Part shown: positions 54,540 through 63,653 of the stretch, one piece after another
Position numbering within the stretch: the stretch's first letter is position 1
How the letters are laid out: every line of letters starts with the position of its first letter
Assembly (NCBI GenBank): GCA_046348545.1
Contig: JAXMEB010000005.1
Span: forward strand, 1-64,000
DNA from: JAXMEB01 sp046348545
Lineage (GTDB): Bacteria > Pseudomonadota > Gammaproteobacteria > Berkiellales > Berkiellaceae
DNA length: 64,000 bases
Direction of reading: 5' to 3'
Program-made: the position numbers and the translations under genes
Notes under the pieces: generated by a model
What the model was told of the DNA's origin: nothing
What the model saw: only the letters and a program-made list of their open reading frames with translations
Database searches by the model: none

Positions 54540-56855
54540 ATGATTAATAGCTCTCAAGGTGTGCGCATACGAAAACTACATATTTTCAGAAAGTGTGATA
54601 AACACAGTGATGATGGCTTGACATTAAAGTCCAGAGGAGTTGGTGTAGAGCAAACAGAACCGATGCTTAGTGGAGGCGGTTTCTGCCAAGGTGACGTACT
54701 GAGATGGCTATATGCTTCAATGCAGAAAGAACAATGTGGACCCTCTTTTGAGGAGCTAAGTGAAAAAATATCCAGTTATTCTGATCTAGACATTGAAGAA
54801 ATTGTGAAAAATCATTACATTTGGTTGGAATGCAAAGATCCTAAACTAGAAATATATCACAATAATTACATTGAGCTATTAAGCTATTTCTCTGAAATTC
54901 TTATTCTTCAAAACGCATCTGCTATTGATCCCACTCTTAATCAATCTGATTTCAAAATAATCTATGATGAATATTTCAAAAGTAAAACCGAGGATGAAAT
55001 AGTATCAAGATTTAATTTCGCAGGATTGTTGGCTTTTCAGCAAATTGATGATCTTATAAGCATTTTGCCTCATGCAGTTGGAGAGAAACTTTTTATTTGT
55101 TCATTGGATCATGCGATGGGAGCAATTGCTCTAGAAGATAATAAATTTTTGTTTTACGATCCAAATCACACGGAGCGAAAAGGAAAAATCTGTCTATCGG
55201 CCAAAGAGTTGGCTATTGAGTTCATGTTCTCAGCTGACTCTCATCGCAATCTTAACCATTTTTTTAACATTGTTATTTTTTCATCAAAAAAAGCGAAAAG
55301 CCCTGAATACCCGTCATTGAATTGTATTTTCGATAAATTGAATGAAACTGCTCGTTTTCTTAATATGACACCTTTGGAAGAATGCTCTCATCAAGGAAAA
55401 AGCTCTCTATATTTTGCTATTGAATCTGGTCAAACAGATACCGTTAAACTTTATTTGGATAAAATCCAAAAAACCTCTTTAAATCTTAATAAACTATTGA
55501 TTTTGTTATGCTCTTTATCAAGATTAGATATGTTTAGATTGGTCCTCAAAAAATTCAACTTAAATGAAATTCCGCTTCGAAAGGTCCTAATGTCTGTTAT
55601 TGCTTCCGACAAAGTAGAGTTTCTCGAGGAGCTCGTACAAAAAGGGCTCGATCTAAATTATCATATCGGTCCGACTTCGTTGCTATCGATGTCTACCACC
55701 ATGAATTCTAGAAATATTACTGAATATTTATCAAAAATGGGCGCTATTCTAAATAATAGCCTAGAAACAACTGAGGGATTATTGATTACCCTGATTCAAT
55801 TTAAGCAAGAAGAAATGGCTAAGAAACTACTTAGCGAAAACATCGAGTTATTCAACTTAAGGGTTAATGGCTTTACGATATTATACCATGCTATCTCTTC
55901 CGGAGCTGCAGAGATCGTCGACTTAATCATCAATTCAAATTTTGATCTCAATTTGTGTAAAAATGAATTTTTACTGTTTAATGCGATTGAGGCTGGAAAC
56001 TATACAATAGCAAGAAAAATATTTGAAAAAATTAATATACAAGATCATCAAGAGGAATTAAGAGCTATCATTCAATTTGCTCATAGCAAGACTGATCCTG
56101 AGTTTCAAGAAATATTAAGGGTTGTTAACTATAGGCCACTATCTGAAGTGATTGAAAAAGGCGACGTACAACTTCTAATGCAGATGCATAGTTTAGGTTT
56201 TGATATAAACCGTAAATGCATAAATGAGAGTTACTTCGATATTGCTCTTCGCAAGGATAGCATGGATTCAACTATAAACATGACTATTTGTATACTTAAA
56301 TTGTGGGAAGACAAATTCGACAAGAACGAACAACTGCATCTAAATCCGCTTCTGCTCAGGGCACAAAGATACAACAATGCAAATGTTGTGTCATATCTTT
56401 TAGAAAATTTTTCATCACAAAAAATACTAATTCAGTCACTCGGCCTACTGCCAAACAGCATATACCTGAATCAGATTGCGATGGTCAAATTGTTCATCGA
56501 AAATGGTGCTGATATCAACCAAAAACATCATAATGGCGAAACCCCATTAATGATTGCCGCCATTTACAGCACAGAGATATTTCAGGTTTTATTGGCAAAT
56601 AATCCAGATCTATCAATTACAGATAATAACGGTCGTGACATTAACTCAATCTTGAATAGCCTTCGAGACGACTTTCCTGGAAAAATTGATAAAATCAAAA
56701 TTTTAAATACTCATATTTCTAAAGCGTTACCTAAACAAAATTCGATCTTAACTCAGTATAAGGGAGATGGTCCTACCCAAAATCCCAAAACTGAAGACCA
56801 AAGCGACAAGAATATCGAAATCAATCCAGCTCAGAAGAATAAAAAATTGCAATAG
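54540..56855 (+). CDS. YopT-like cysteine protease candidate with ankyrin repeats
   Basis: The 771-residue protein starts with a domain resembling C58 (YopT/AvrPphB) peptidases: G-G-F-C-Q-G-D-V-L-R-W-L gives a candidate nucleophile C49 followed by a Trp, D-H-A-M-G-A gives H191, and F-Y-D-P-N gives D207. C58 enzymes cleave host prenylated GTPases or kinases. The rest (about 260-720) is built of ankyrin-like repeats, clearest near the end (I-E-N-G-A-D-I-N, G-E-T-P-L-M-I-A-A-I). The last 50 residues are polar and Lys-rich. It has no signal peptide. The ATG at 54540 follows AGGAATC. Toxin or effector function is inferred from the motif order and context; identity to C58 must be tested. Confidence 0.7.
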   Translation: MINSSQGVRIRKLHIFRKCDKHSDDGLTLKSRGVGVEQTEPMLSGGGFCQGDVLRWLYASMQKEQCGPSFEELSEKISSYSDLDIEEIVKNHYIWLECKDPKLEIYHNNYIELLSYFSEILILQNASAIDPTLNQSDFKIIYDEYFKSKTEDEIVSRFNFAGLLAFQQIDDLISILPHAVGEKLFICSLDHAMGAIALEDNKFLFYDPNHTERKGKICLSAKELAIEFMFSADSHRNLNHFFNIVIFSSKKAKSPEYPSLNCIFDKLNETARFLNMTPLEECSHQGKSSLYFAIESGQTDTVKLYLDKIQKTSLNLNKLLILLCSLSRLDMFRLVLKKFNLNEIPLRKVLMSVIASDKVEFLEELVQKGLDLNYHIGPTSLLSMSTTMNSRNITEYLSKMGAILNNSLETTEGLLITLIQFKQEEMAKKLLSENIELFNLRVNGFTILYHAISSGAAEIVDLIINSNFDLNLCKNEFLLFNAIEAGNYTIARKIFEKINIQDHQEELRAIIQFAHSKTDPEFQEILRVVNYRPLSEVIEKGDVQLLMQMHSLGFDINRKCINESYFDIALRKDSMDSTINMTICILKLWEDKFDKNEQLHLNPLLLRAQRYNNANVVSYLLENFSSQKILIQSLGLLPNSIYLNQIAMVKLFIENGADINQKHHNGETPLMIAAIYSTEIFQVLLANNPDLSITDNNGRDINSILNSLRDDFPGKIDKIKILNTHISKALPKQNSILTQYKGDGPTQNPKTEDQSDKNIEINPAQKNKKLQ

Positions 56856-56954
56856 TTTCAAATTAAATCAATTTGTGCGTAATTGATACATACTGACTCT
56901 TTGAGAGCGCTTATATCGTGAAGAACAATAGCAACCTCGCCACTCGGCTATTGC

Positions 56955-57301
56955 TATACCCGCAACAGATGATTTTTCGGGTACCTGCCTACGCTCTTTG
57001 AGCTTCACCAAGGCAAGGGCGCTAAGCGTTCGAGACGATTACAGAAACAAGCAGCATGAAGCAGCCAAAAAAAAACAAAAAGTAGAAATCGACTCGAACT
57101 TAAACAATCGAGGAACCAAAGATGTTCTGTCATGTGTTTGGAAAATACTGAACCGCCGGTCGGATGCAAATGCTTCTGTAGCGCCTCAAAGTATAAGAAC
57201 CCGACCAACGGGTGATCTTTAACTTTATTACGGCTAGTAGATATGGTAGATTCGGCTGCTTAATGAAGTAGACATCAATGTGACACATATGCTAGGTAAA
57301 A
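56955..57301 (+). repeat. Direct repeat, copy 1 (begins with a palindromic-element half)
   Basis: Begins TATACCCGCAACAGATGATT, then follows the short-subfamily interior (GCTCTTTGAGCTTCAC). It continues through a G-rich stretch and a non-coding region to the start codon of the gene at 57289. It matches 63654-64000 almost throughout, with a few substitutions and small indels. A 74-codon frame here is broken by indels in the other copy, so it is not coding. The preceding 99 bp (56856-56954) hold nothing I recognise. Confidence 0.9.
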
Positions 57302-57984
57302 GATCTCCTGAAAACGTTGACCAAAACCCTAAACAGCTAAAAATACAAAAAATAGATGAAGAAACAAAAGTCAAAGTTGGCAGAGACAATCCTAGCCTAT
57401 CATCAAAATTGACTGGCTTGCTGGATAAAGGCTTGAGCTTTATGGGGATTTACACGGATCTTACAGCGAAACTTTATGATGCAATCTCTAAAAACGACAT
57501 CATCTCTGTAAAGTCAATATTACAAAAAAATAATAGACCCTGCCTTGGAAATCTCAAAGCTTCAACCGATCAAAATGTTTTTGTTTTCGCGAGCACTGTT
57601 AGTAAAGAAATTTTATCAGAAGTTCTCATTGCTTACAGCGATGAAATGAGCTTCTCAGAAAAACGGTATACCCAGGCATTTACAATGCTAACCCAAGCAG
57701 GTTTAGATTCAAAGAAATATACAGACTTATATCTCGCCTTGATTAACAACATTGATGCTTGTATTAATTTAGCAGATGCTTTCGTGAAATTAACTCAAGC
57801 CAATTTAGATTGGCAGGATCACCAGCCACTATATGAGGCATTAATACAAAAAGGTTTTAACGCTTGTTTAGTAGATAGTTTCATCAAGTTAACGCGTGCC
57901 AATTTAGGTTGGACTAATAATCAACCAATCTATGATACATTAATAAAACGTAACTACTCGCGCCCTGTGAAGAACAAATTTTAA
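57289..57984 (+). CDS. Effector-like protein with 34-residue repeats, probably 3'-truncated
   Basis: The 231-residue protein has a Lys-rich N-terminus (K-R-S-P and K-Q-L-K-I-Q-K) that could act as a nuclear signal, then a helical region. The last 100 residues hold three related repeats of about 34 residues (A-F-x-x-L-T-Q-A-x-L-D/G-W, then P-L-Y-x-A-L-I). The ATG at 57289 is used; the GTG at 57280 is an alternative. The gene ends just before an IS66 remnant, so its original 3' part may be missing. An identical start is found at 63990, where a second copy begins. I know no family. Confidence 0.65.
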   Translation: MLGKRSPENVDQNPKQLKIQKIDEETKVKVGRDNPSLSSKLTGLLDKGLSFMGIYTDLTAKLYDAISKNDIISVKSILQKNNRPCLGNLKASTDQNVFVFASTVSKEILSEVLIAYSDEMSFSEKRYTQAFTMLTQAGLDSKKYTDLYLALINNIDACINLADAFVKLTQANLDWQDHQPLYEALIQKGFNACLVDSFIKLTRANLGWTNNQPIYDTLIKRNYSRPVKNKF

Positions 57985-58172
57985 GAAAGTACTTGACAGG
58001 TATTTTGTGGGTTAAATTTTGTTTTCTCAAGCCATATTTAAAAGTATCGATAAAACGATCTGGGTGATCCCACAGGATCTTAAATGGAAGCTCAGGCCTT
58101 TTTGAATCGAGAAGCAGATTTTATCATGATGACGCGGCTTTGAATCAGTCAAAAAAATACTTGTTATACTCT

Positions 58173-58652
58173 ATGCCAAGTATTAAAGACTTTCACGATG
58201 ACATGGCTACTGTTAATAGTCAATCTGTACGAGAAGAGGCTGAGCGCATTCAAGCAGAATTCGAACGGCTTTCTTTGAGCAAAAAGTATGATGCTCAAAC
58301 TAAGATGCTTTTCCAGAGCATGCTGATGCTTATTAGGCTACTGATTTCCATATTCCTCGAAAAAACAACTAAGAAGAATAACAAAAATTCCAGCATACCA
58401 TCATCCAAATCTGAAAAAGATGAATCTAGTTTAGGTAAGGAAGGCAGCAAAGGGAAAGGGAAACAGGAGTCTAATAAAACTGCTTACAACACGAGGGCAG
58501 TGGAAACTGTTGAAGTGCTTTCGGTTCGTGAATGCGATGTTTGCGGAAGTAATTTAAGCAAGACGCCTTGTCAACATTATGAAAGACGAACAAAGATTGA
58601 TATTCTATTCGAAAAAGTGGTCGAACATCTTGATGCAGAGGTCAAATACTGA
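58173..58652 (+). pseudogene. IS66 family transposase, N-terminal fragment
   Basis: The 160-residue product shows the N-terminal IS66 TnpC pattern: a helical region, K-N-S-S-I-P-S-S-K-S, then the zinc-type C-D-V-C-G-S-N-L and Y-E-R-R-T-K-I-D-I. It ends just inside the left end of the IS256 element, at D-A-E-V-K-Y, where IS66 proteins normally continue with a second zinc motif. It therefore lacks the DDE catalytic domain. No ribosome binding site is evident, and a TTG at 58140 is an alternative start. The remainder has been lost. Confidence 0.8.
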
Positions 58653-58689
58653 GTATGTAAAATATTTTGTGTCTGAACGATCAAACTAA

Positions 58690-58716
58690 AAAACCTGTGG
58701 TTTTGCCACAGGTTTT
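58690..58716 (-). terminator. Terminator of the IS256 transposase gene
   Basis: AAAACCTGTGG and CCACAGGTTTT pair around TTTTG, directly beyond the transposase stop codon, with T-rich sequence on the reverse-strand 3' side. Confidence 0.75.
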
Positions 58717-58719
58717 GGA

Positions 58720-59931
58720 TTATAGTCTATGAGTGAATTCAATAGCAAATCGATTCATCGCTTGCCCCCAGTGCCTAATTGACATAGTCCACTTTTTGCC
58801 TATGTTGTTCAAAGCTAAGTAAATTTGTTTAAACATGGCTTCGTCAGATGGGAATGAGCGTTTGTTTTTGATGACCTTACGCACAGTCATATTCAAGGAC
58901 TCGATAGCATTCGTCGTATAAATAACTCGCCGGATATCTTCTGGGTATGCGAAAAATGTCGTGATATGTTCCCAGTGCCGCTGCCACATCTGGCTAATAT
59001 TTGGGTATTTTTTGTCCCATTTTTCGCCAAATTCAAGCAGAGCTGTTTCAGCCTCGTCTATTGTAGAGGCTTGATATACTTTCTTTAAGTCTGCGCATAA
59101 GGGCTTGCGGTCTTTCCAGTTCACAAATTTCGTCGAATTACGAATCATGTGCACAATACAGAGCTGTATTTTTGACCTAGGGTAAACAGCCTCAATGGCC
59201 TCAGGGAAGCCCGTAAGACCATCTGTGCAGAATATAAAGACATCTTTCATGCCACGGTTTTGAAGCTCCGTAAGTACCGAGAGCCAGAATTTTGCCCCTT
59301 CATTCAGGCTAACCCACATTCCAAGCACTTCCTTAAGGCCATCCTGATTAATACCCAAGGCTAAATATACAGCTTTGTTGATAATGTGCTTGTTTTCTTT
59401 CACTTTAACAACCAAAGCATCTAGGAATACAATCGGATACAGTGGGTCAAGGGGCCTGTTTTGCCAGGCTTTTACTTCATCCATAACATTATCCGTCACT
59501 TGCGAAATCAGCGTGGGAGATAGCTCAACGCCATACATGTCCTGGATTTCTGCTTGTATATCACGCGTAGATAATCCACGCGCATAAAGGGATAAAATCT
59601 TCTGATCTAAGCCAGCAAGTCGACGTTGGTGCTTTTTAACCAGCTGCGGCTCAAATTCACCTGCACGGTCTCGTGGGATTTCTAGCTCAAACTCGCCGTT
59701 TTCCCCTTTTACGGTCTTTTCCGATGTACCGTTGCGCTTATTTTGCGGCGAGCTTTCTGCTGTTGCCTCTAAATGATGCGCCATTTCGGCTTTTAAGGCA
59801 CTTTCAAGCGTGCTTTTGATTAGCTCTTTGATTAATCCATTTTTACCAAAAAATGCTTCCTGAGCATCCTTACTGGTTGCAAGCTCAGCTATTTTCTTTT
59901 CGTCTATAATACCTTTGAGGTCTTTATGCAT
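58720..59931 (-). CDS. IS256-family transposase
   Basis: About 403 residues, normal for the family (mutator-type DDE transposase). The catalytic acids are visible in context: V-F-L-D-A-L-V-V, F-C-T-D-G-L-T-G-F and T-N-A-I-E-S-L-N. R-G-L-S-T-R-D-I is typical of the N-terminal domain. I chose ATG 59931 because AGGAA lies 9 nt upstream; the frame also allows 59958. It appears intact, so the element may be active. Confidence 0.92.
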   Translation of the reverse strand: MHKDLKGIIDEKKIAELATSKDAQEAFFGKNGLIKELIKSTLESALKAEMAHHLEATAESSPQNKRNGTSEKTVKGENGEFELEIPRDRAGEFEPQLVKKHQRRLAGLDQKILSLYARGLSTRDIQAEIQDMYGVELSPTLISQVTDNVMDEVKAWQNRPLDPLYPIVFLDALVVKVKENKHIINKAVYLALGINQDGLKEVLGMWVSLNEGAKFWLSVLTELQNRGMKDVFIFCTDGLTGFPEAIEAVYPRSKIQLCIVHMIRNSTKFVNWKDRKPLCADLKKVYQASTIDEAETALLEFGEKWDKKYPNISQMWQRHWEHITTFFAYPEDIRRVIYTTNAIESLNMTVRKVIKNKRSFPSDEAMFKQIYLALNNIGKKWTMSIRHWGQAMNRFAIEFTHRL

Positions 59932-60010
59932 TCTAATGTTTCCTGTGTCTGTAACCATATCTTAAGTATGATTGCTGCGATTCAGATCGCCAGACACAGA
60001 ATTCTTTACA

Positions 60011-60573
60011 CTACCGATCTAATTGCCATTCGTTATGTAAGTTATGCGTAATAGATAGCATATTAGCCTCTTGCACTGTTGAATCAATATCAATCTCGCT
60101 CGGATCACCAAACCCAAGCTTAACCGCGCTGGCAGCAATTTCATTAGCCAATAGCTTTTGGGTTTCTGGACTCAAGCGCGAGCGAAACTTTTCTATTTTC
60201 GTATGATCTGGCACATGCCATTTATCGACAATAAATTTACCACAAAATATTTGATAAGCGGCATTATCTTTTGCATCGTATTCAATTTGGCGATCTGTTT
60301 TATTAAAAGCTGTTGCAGAAGGTAGATGGCAAGATGAATCCTTAGCTTAAGCTTGCGGCCAATCCACCACTGTCCTTTTTTAGTCGATTTTTTTAAATCT
60401 GGTAAAACCATCTCTGACAGTTTTTGCCAGTCTAGTGCGTTGCACAGCTGAATTAATGGGTGTTCGCTAGCAATTTTTATCGTAACATCGCTTGATTTGA
60501 CGTTGCTTTTCACGCCTGATTCGCAGATACTCATATCCTGGGGCTTCTTCCTGAATTGGTTTGGTTTCATCAC
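60011..60573 (-). pseudogene. IS5/IS1182-like transposase, truncated and frameshifted
   Basis: The N-terminal part (D-W-Q-K-L, R-K-L-K-L-R-I-H) begins at 60573. A shift near 60305 changes frame; the other frame then continues with I-F-C-G-K-F-I-V-D-K-W-H, P-E-T-Q-K-L-L-A-N and D-I-D-S-T-V-Q-E-A-N. The latter contains the conserved transposase D-S-T-V-Q-E-A-N. The gene is cut off at 60011, at the IS256 right end. The remaining catalytic part is absent. Confidence 0.8.
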
Positions 60574-60674
60574 CGCACATTCTAGAGGATATGCCCCTTT
60601 TTTTATAGTCCTTCATCCTAAAAGCACACAGTTTCGCGCCAGCGACTAAATACAGAGTTGCCGCGGTCCGTTCT

Positions 60675-61943
60675 TGAGACATAGGTAACAGATTATACCG
60701 GACACATGGGTAACACTTTTGAGTCAAAAGGATTGTCGATAGGCTCGACTCTACAAGATTCCTCATCAAAGTACCCTAGGTCGTATTTCATAAAAGAAAC
60801 CAGCCAGATTCTATCATCTTTTTGAGTTAATCCAACTTTTTGGCCGGCTAATACAGTACTTAAATTGATCTTCTTCCTTTTTAAACAAATTCTACCACAC
60901 TCTGTCACCGTGATTACTTTTTCATGAAGTGGGTATTCCAGCTCTGGTAGGCCACAATATTGACGACTCGAAGGTGTATACAGTTCACCGGGATACTTCA
61001 TCCCAATCGCTTGATGAGGGCGCTCATTATTGTATACCTCTTGAAAATTATCGAATCGTTCTTGTTGCTGTAAGAAATTAAATTCAGCTGGCTTTGTCGT
61101 TTCCTTTTTTAACGTTAAATGCATACGTTCATGTCGTCCATTCTCCTGAGGATTCCCTGGCTTGATGCGCTCAATTGAAATGCCTAGACGCAACCACCAT
61201 ACGGAAAGTCGACTCAATCCATATAATGCATTTGGCGACGAAAATGGCAGGCCATTATCTGTGCGTATTGCATTTGGAAGCCCATATTCCTTGAATACTC
61301 TTTCAAAAACTGAAAAAGCCAAGGGCGCCTTAGTTGATTCCAAACTCTCACACGCTAACAAAAAGCGTGAATAATAATCTGTAATTGTCAGAGGATAGCA
61401 ATAACGCTTATTACCTAGCAAAAACTCTCCTTGTAATCAGCACACCAAAGATGGTTCGGCTTTTTACCATTAGATAACTCTGTTCCTTCTGCTTTATAGC
61501 GTCTACGTCTAGGACGGGTGACTAAACCATGCCGATCTAAAATTGCATGAATTGTGATCGTTGCTGGAAGAGAAATATCAGGATATTGTCGTAGCAGTTT
61601 TTCCCTAAGCTTCGGCGCTCCCCAAGTCGGATATTCTTTTTTAATTTTAAGAATAGCTCTCTCAACCTGAAAAGGCAGCTGATTTGCATGTCTGTAGGGG
61701 CGACGACTTCGATCGGAAAGCCCCTCTAACCCATGACTTTTATAACGACCAAATATCTTATATCCAGTCTTTCTTGAAATGCCAAACTCTCGGCAAACAA
61801 CACTCATCTTTTCGCCTTCAAGAAGACGAGCTACAAACTTGAGACGTTCATCCACAATACTGCTCTCCTTCCAAGACATAAGCTACACCTCAAACTTAAT
61901 AGTGTAACCTATGTCCTCGGAATATTGTGTTAACTATCTCTCA
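60675..61943 (-). mobile_element. IS481-family insertion sequence
   Basis: Bounded by inverted repeats of about 42 bp: TGAGACATAGGTAACAG at the left, and on the reverse strand TGAGAGATAGTTAACACAAT at the right, both continuing to a GTTACAC/GTAACAC end. Length 1,269 bp. The transposase is broken by one frameshift. No clear target duplication is seen. Confidence 0.85.
60693..61879 (-). pseudogene. IS481-family transposase with a single-base frameshift
   Basis: Two reading frames together make a full-length integrase-type transposase. The first (61879-61415) has the N-terminal helix-turn-helix and C-A-D-Y-K. The second (61421-60693) has R-T-D-N-G-L-P-F, N-G-R-H-E-R-M-H and the usual C-terminus. 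The DDE acids lie at C-A-D, T-D-N-G and R-H-E-R. Adding one G near 61428 restores C-A-D-Y-K-G-E-F, so the break is a single-base deletion. Confidence 0.88.
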
Positions 61944-61964
61944 GGAAGGGCACGCTATAGAATG

Positions 61965-63149
61965 TCATCTTGCTGGAGCTGGCACACTTTCTTGTATCTC
62001 CTCAATTCTCGCTTCAATTTTTCTCTTAAAATCAAGCCCATAACGGTTATTCGGAATTTGTGAAATAAGATCATTTTGCAATTCACTTTGCAAATTCTGT
62101 GTACTTATTAAAAACTTAGCACAAGCGTCAATATCAACAGATTCATTGGAATGTTCCATCAGTAAATTGACATCACTTGCATAATTGTTGCGAGAGTCTT
62201 CTCTGGTATACTTATCGATAGCGCTTTTGAATGCTGAGAAATCAAATACCGCATCACCTACAACTACCCCAGGTATACTTTTGAGCTGATCGAGTTTTTT
62301 CTTTTCAGATGGCGGTAAATTATTTGCCAACCAACTCATGTTTACTGCTGGAAAAATGTATTTTGTGATTCCGTAAATATTGGTATTCAAATTTGCTTTG
62401 TATTTTGTTTTGCTTCCAACGCGAACATCGTCAACAAAACCCTCTTCCTTCAAGGCAGGCCTAAAACATTCTTCGTAAATGACATTTGAATTAGGATGCT
62501 TTATTTTTGAATTGTCAATGTTATTTGAAACATAGTCAGTATAATGCTTTCTCAGAGTTTCCTTTAATTTGCTTTCCGACGGGGTATACTGAATTTTATT
62601 ATTTGCAGATGGAAAGGGTTGGGTGTATATCAATGCTTGCAATCCATCTGTATTGTTACCATTAGATTTCGAAAATGTGTCATTATAGAGACCCTGATAA
62701 TCGAATATTTTGGTGTTTCCGTCTAGAACCAAACTATCTTCTTTTTCAGTTATAATCGCCTTTACTTTCATCAAATCTATAATACAGCCTTTGCCACTTT
62801 GTTCATTCATGAACCCTAAGTCATTGTCATCAGCTATCTTGCTTGTAAAATCAACAACTTTTGCATCTTCTCCGAACTTTTCAGAAAGATCTACAGCAAG
62901 TTTTAGATTGGCGGCTCTGTGATTTCTCGAATGAAATACACCGACACCCGAACCATCCCCCTTCTTGCTGTAGTCAGGAATAGTTGTACACCAGATCTCT
63001 AAAGTGGGTGGTTCTTCTTTATTTTCAAGCGCCATTTTAGAGAGATTACGTTTAACGCCCAATATTTCATCAACATTTGCATTTGTTATGTTCGGCGTAT
63101 ATCCATTTTCTGACTCACCTCTGTATATACATATGATCAATTTTGACAT
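61965..63149 (-). CDS. Hypothetical protein, possible glycosyltransferase-like effector
   Basis: The 394-residue protein is intact, with no signal peptide or membrane segment. It has a central stretch I-I-D-L-M-K near residue 125, then S-L-V-L-D-G-N-T-K near residue 144. The spacing recalls the D-x-x-R ... Y-x-D-x-D pattern of sugar-nucleotide-dependent glycosyltransferases found in intracellular bacteria, but the match is loose and the second acid is Asn. The C-terminal third is helical and ends P-A-P-A-R. No family is claimed. It lies just beyond an IS481 copy and divergent from a small ankyrin gene. Confidence 0.6.
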   Translation of the reverse strand: MSKLIICIYRGESENGYTPNITNANVDEILGVKRNLSKMALENKEEPPTLEIWCTTIPDYSKKGDGSGVGVFHSRNHRAANLKLAVDLSEKFGEDAKVVDFTSKIADDNDLGFMNEQSGKGCIIDLMKVKAIITEKEDSLVLDGNTKIFDYQGLYNDTFSKSNGNNTDGLQALIYTQPFPSANNKIQYTPSESKLKETLRKHYTDYVSNNIDNSKIKHPNSNVIYEECFRPALKEEGFVDDVRVGSKTKYKANLNTNIYGITKYIFPAVNMSWLANNLPPSEKKKLDQLKSIPGVVVGDAVFDFSAFKSAIDKYTREDSRNNYASDVNLLMEHSNESVDIDACAKFLISTQNLQSELQNDLISQIPNNRYGLDFKRKIEARIEEIQESVPAPAR

Positions 63150-63253
63150 ACAAACTCTCCTATGCTTAACTTACATATGCTTAACTTGCAAAGATTGGAC
63201 AACACATAGAACAATCTGGTTCGAAAAATTTTATTTACAGTTGGGAGGAATTT

Positions 63254-63559
63254 ATGCCATTGAATAGTAAAATAGATATTGTTTCACTTGCAGACATGGG
63301 GTTAAGGAAAGAGGTTGAGAATTGCTTGAAAAGTGGCATAAATCCAAACACCACAAATGAAGATGGTCAAACCCCCCTACACAAAGCTGTTATTAGATCC
63401 GACAAAAAATTAATCTCAATTCTAATCAGATATGGAGCAAATCCCAAAATTGCTGATGACTATGGACGTGATTGCTTCGAATATGCCAAACAAGCTAATA
63501 ATGATGAAATTGAAAGAATTCTTAAAAATGCAACTTCAAGACCATCTTTAAATCGCTAG
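63254..63559 (+). CDS. Small ankyrin-repeat protein
   Basis: The 101-residue protein consists almost entirely of two to three ankyrin repeats: D-G-Q-T-P-L-H-K-A-V-I-R near residue 37 and Y-G-A-N-P-K-I-A-D-D-Y-G-R-D near residue 55-70, each with the canonical turn. GGAGG lies 7 nt before the ATG at 63254. Such small ankyrin proteins bind other proteins; the partner is unknown. Divergent from the 61965-63149 gene. Confidence 0.8.
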   Translation: MPLNSKIDIVSLADMGLRKEVENCLKSGINPNTTNEDGQTPLHKAVIRSDKKLISILIRYGANPKIADDYGRDCFEYAKQANNDEIERILKNATSRPSLNR

Positions 63560-63653
63560 AATTGTAAAAATTCAATTTCGATCTAACACATCCACACTGA
63601 TCAGGCAGTTTTTTAATCGCATTATCAACTAGGTTGAGCTGTCTGATGTCTCG

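Larger units (their letters stand above)
58656..60010 (-). mobile_element. IS256-family insertion sequence
   Basis: Ends form imperfect inverted repeats of about 26 bp: TGTAAAATATTTTGTGTCTG at the left, and on the reverse strand TGTAAAGAATTCTGTGTCTG at the right. It contains one intact transposase gene on the reverse strand. The bases flanking the two ends (ACTGAGTA and CTACCGAT) are not a target-site duplication. The left flank is an IS66 remnant, the right flank an IS5/IS1182-like remnant. Confidence 0.85.

Noticed and set aside
56998..57222. 74-codon frame within the 347-bp repeat
   Set aside because: It uses a TTG start, and small indels put the second repeat copy (63697 onward) out of frame, so the sequence is not conserved as protein.
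60467..60769. 100-codon reverse frame between the IS5-like remnant and IS481
   Set aside because: It crosses the inverted repeat of IS481 and the start of the IS5-like transposase in another frame, and looks like nothing known.
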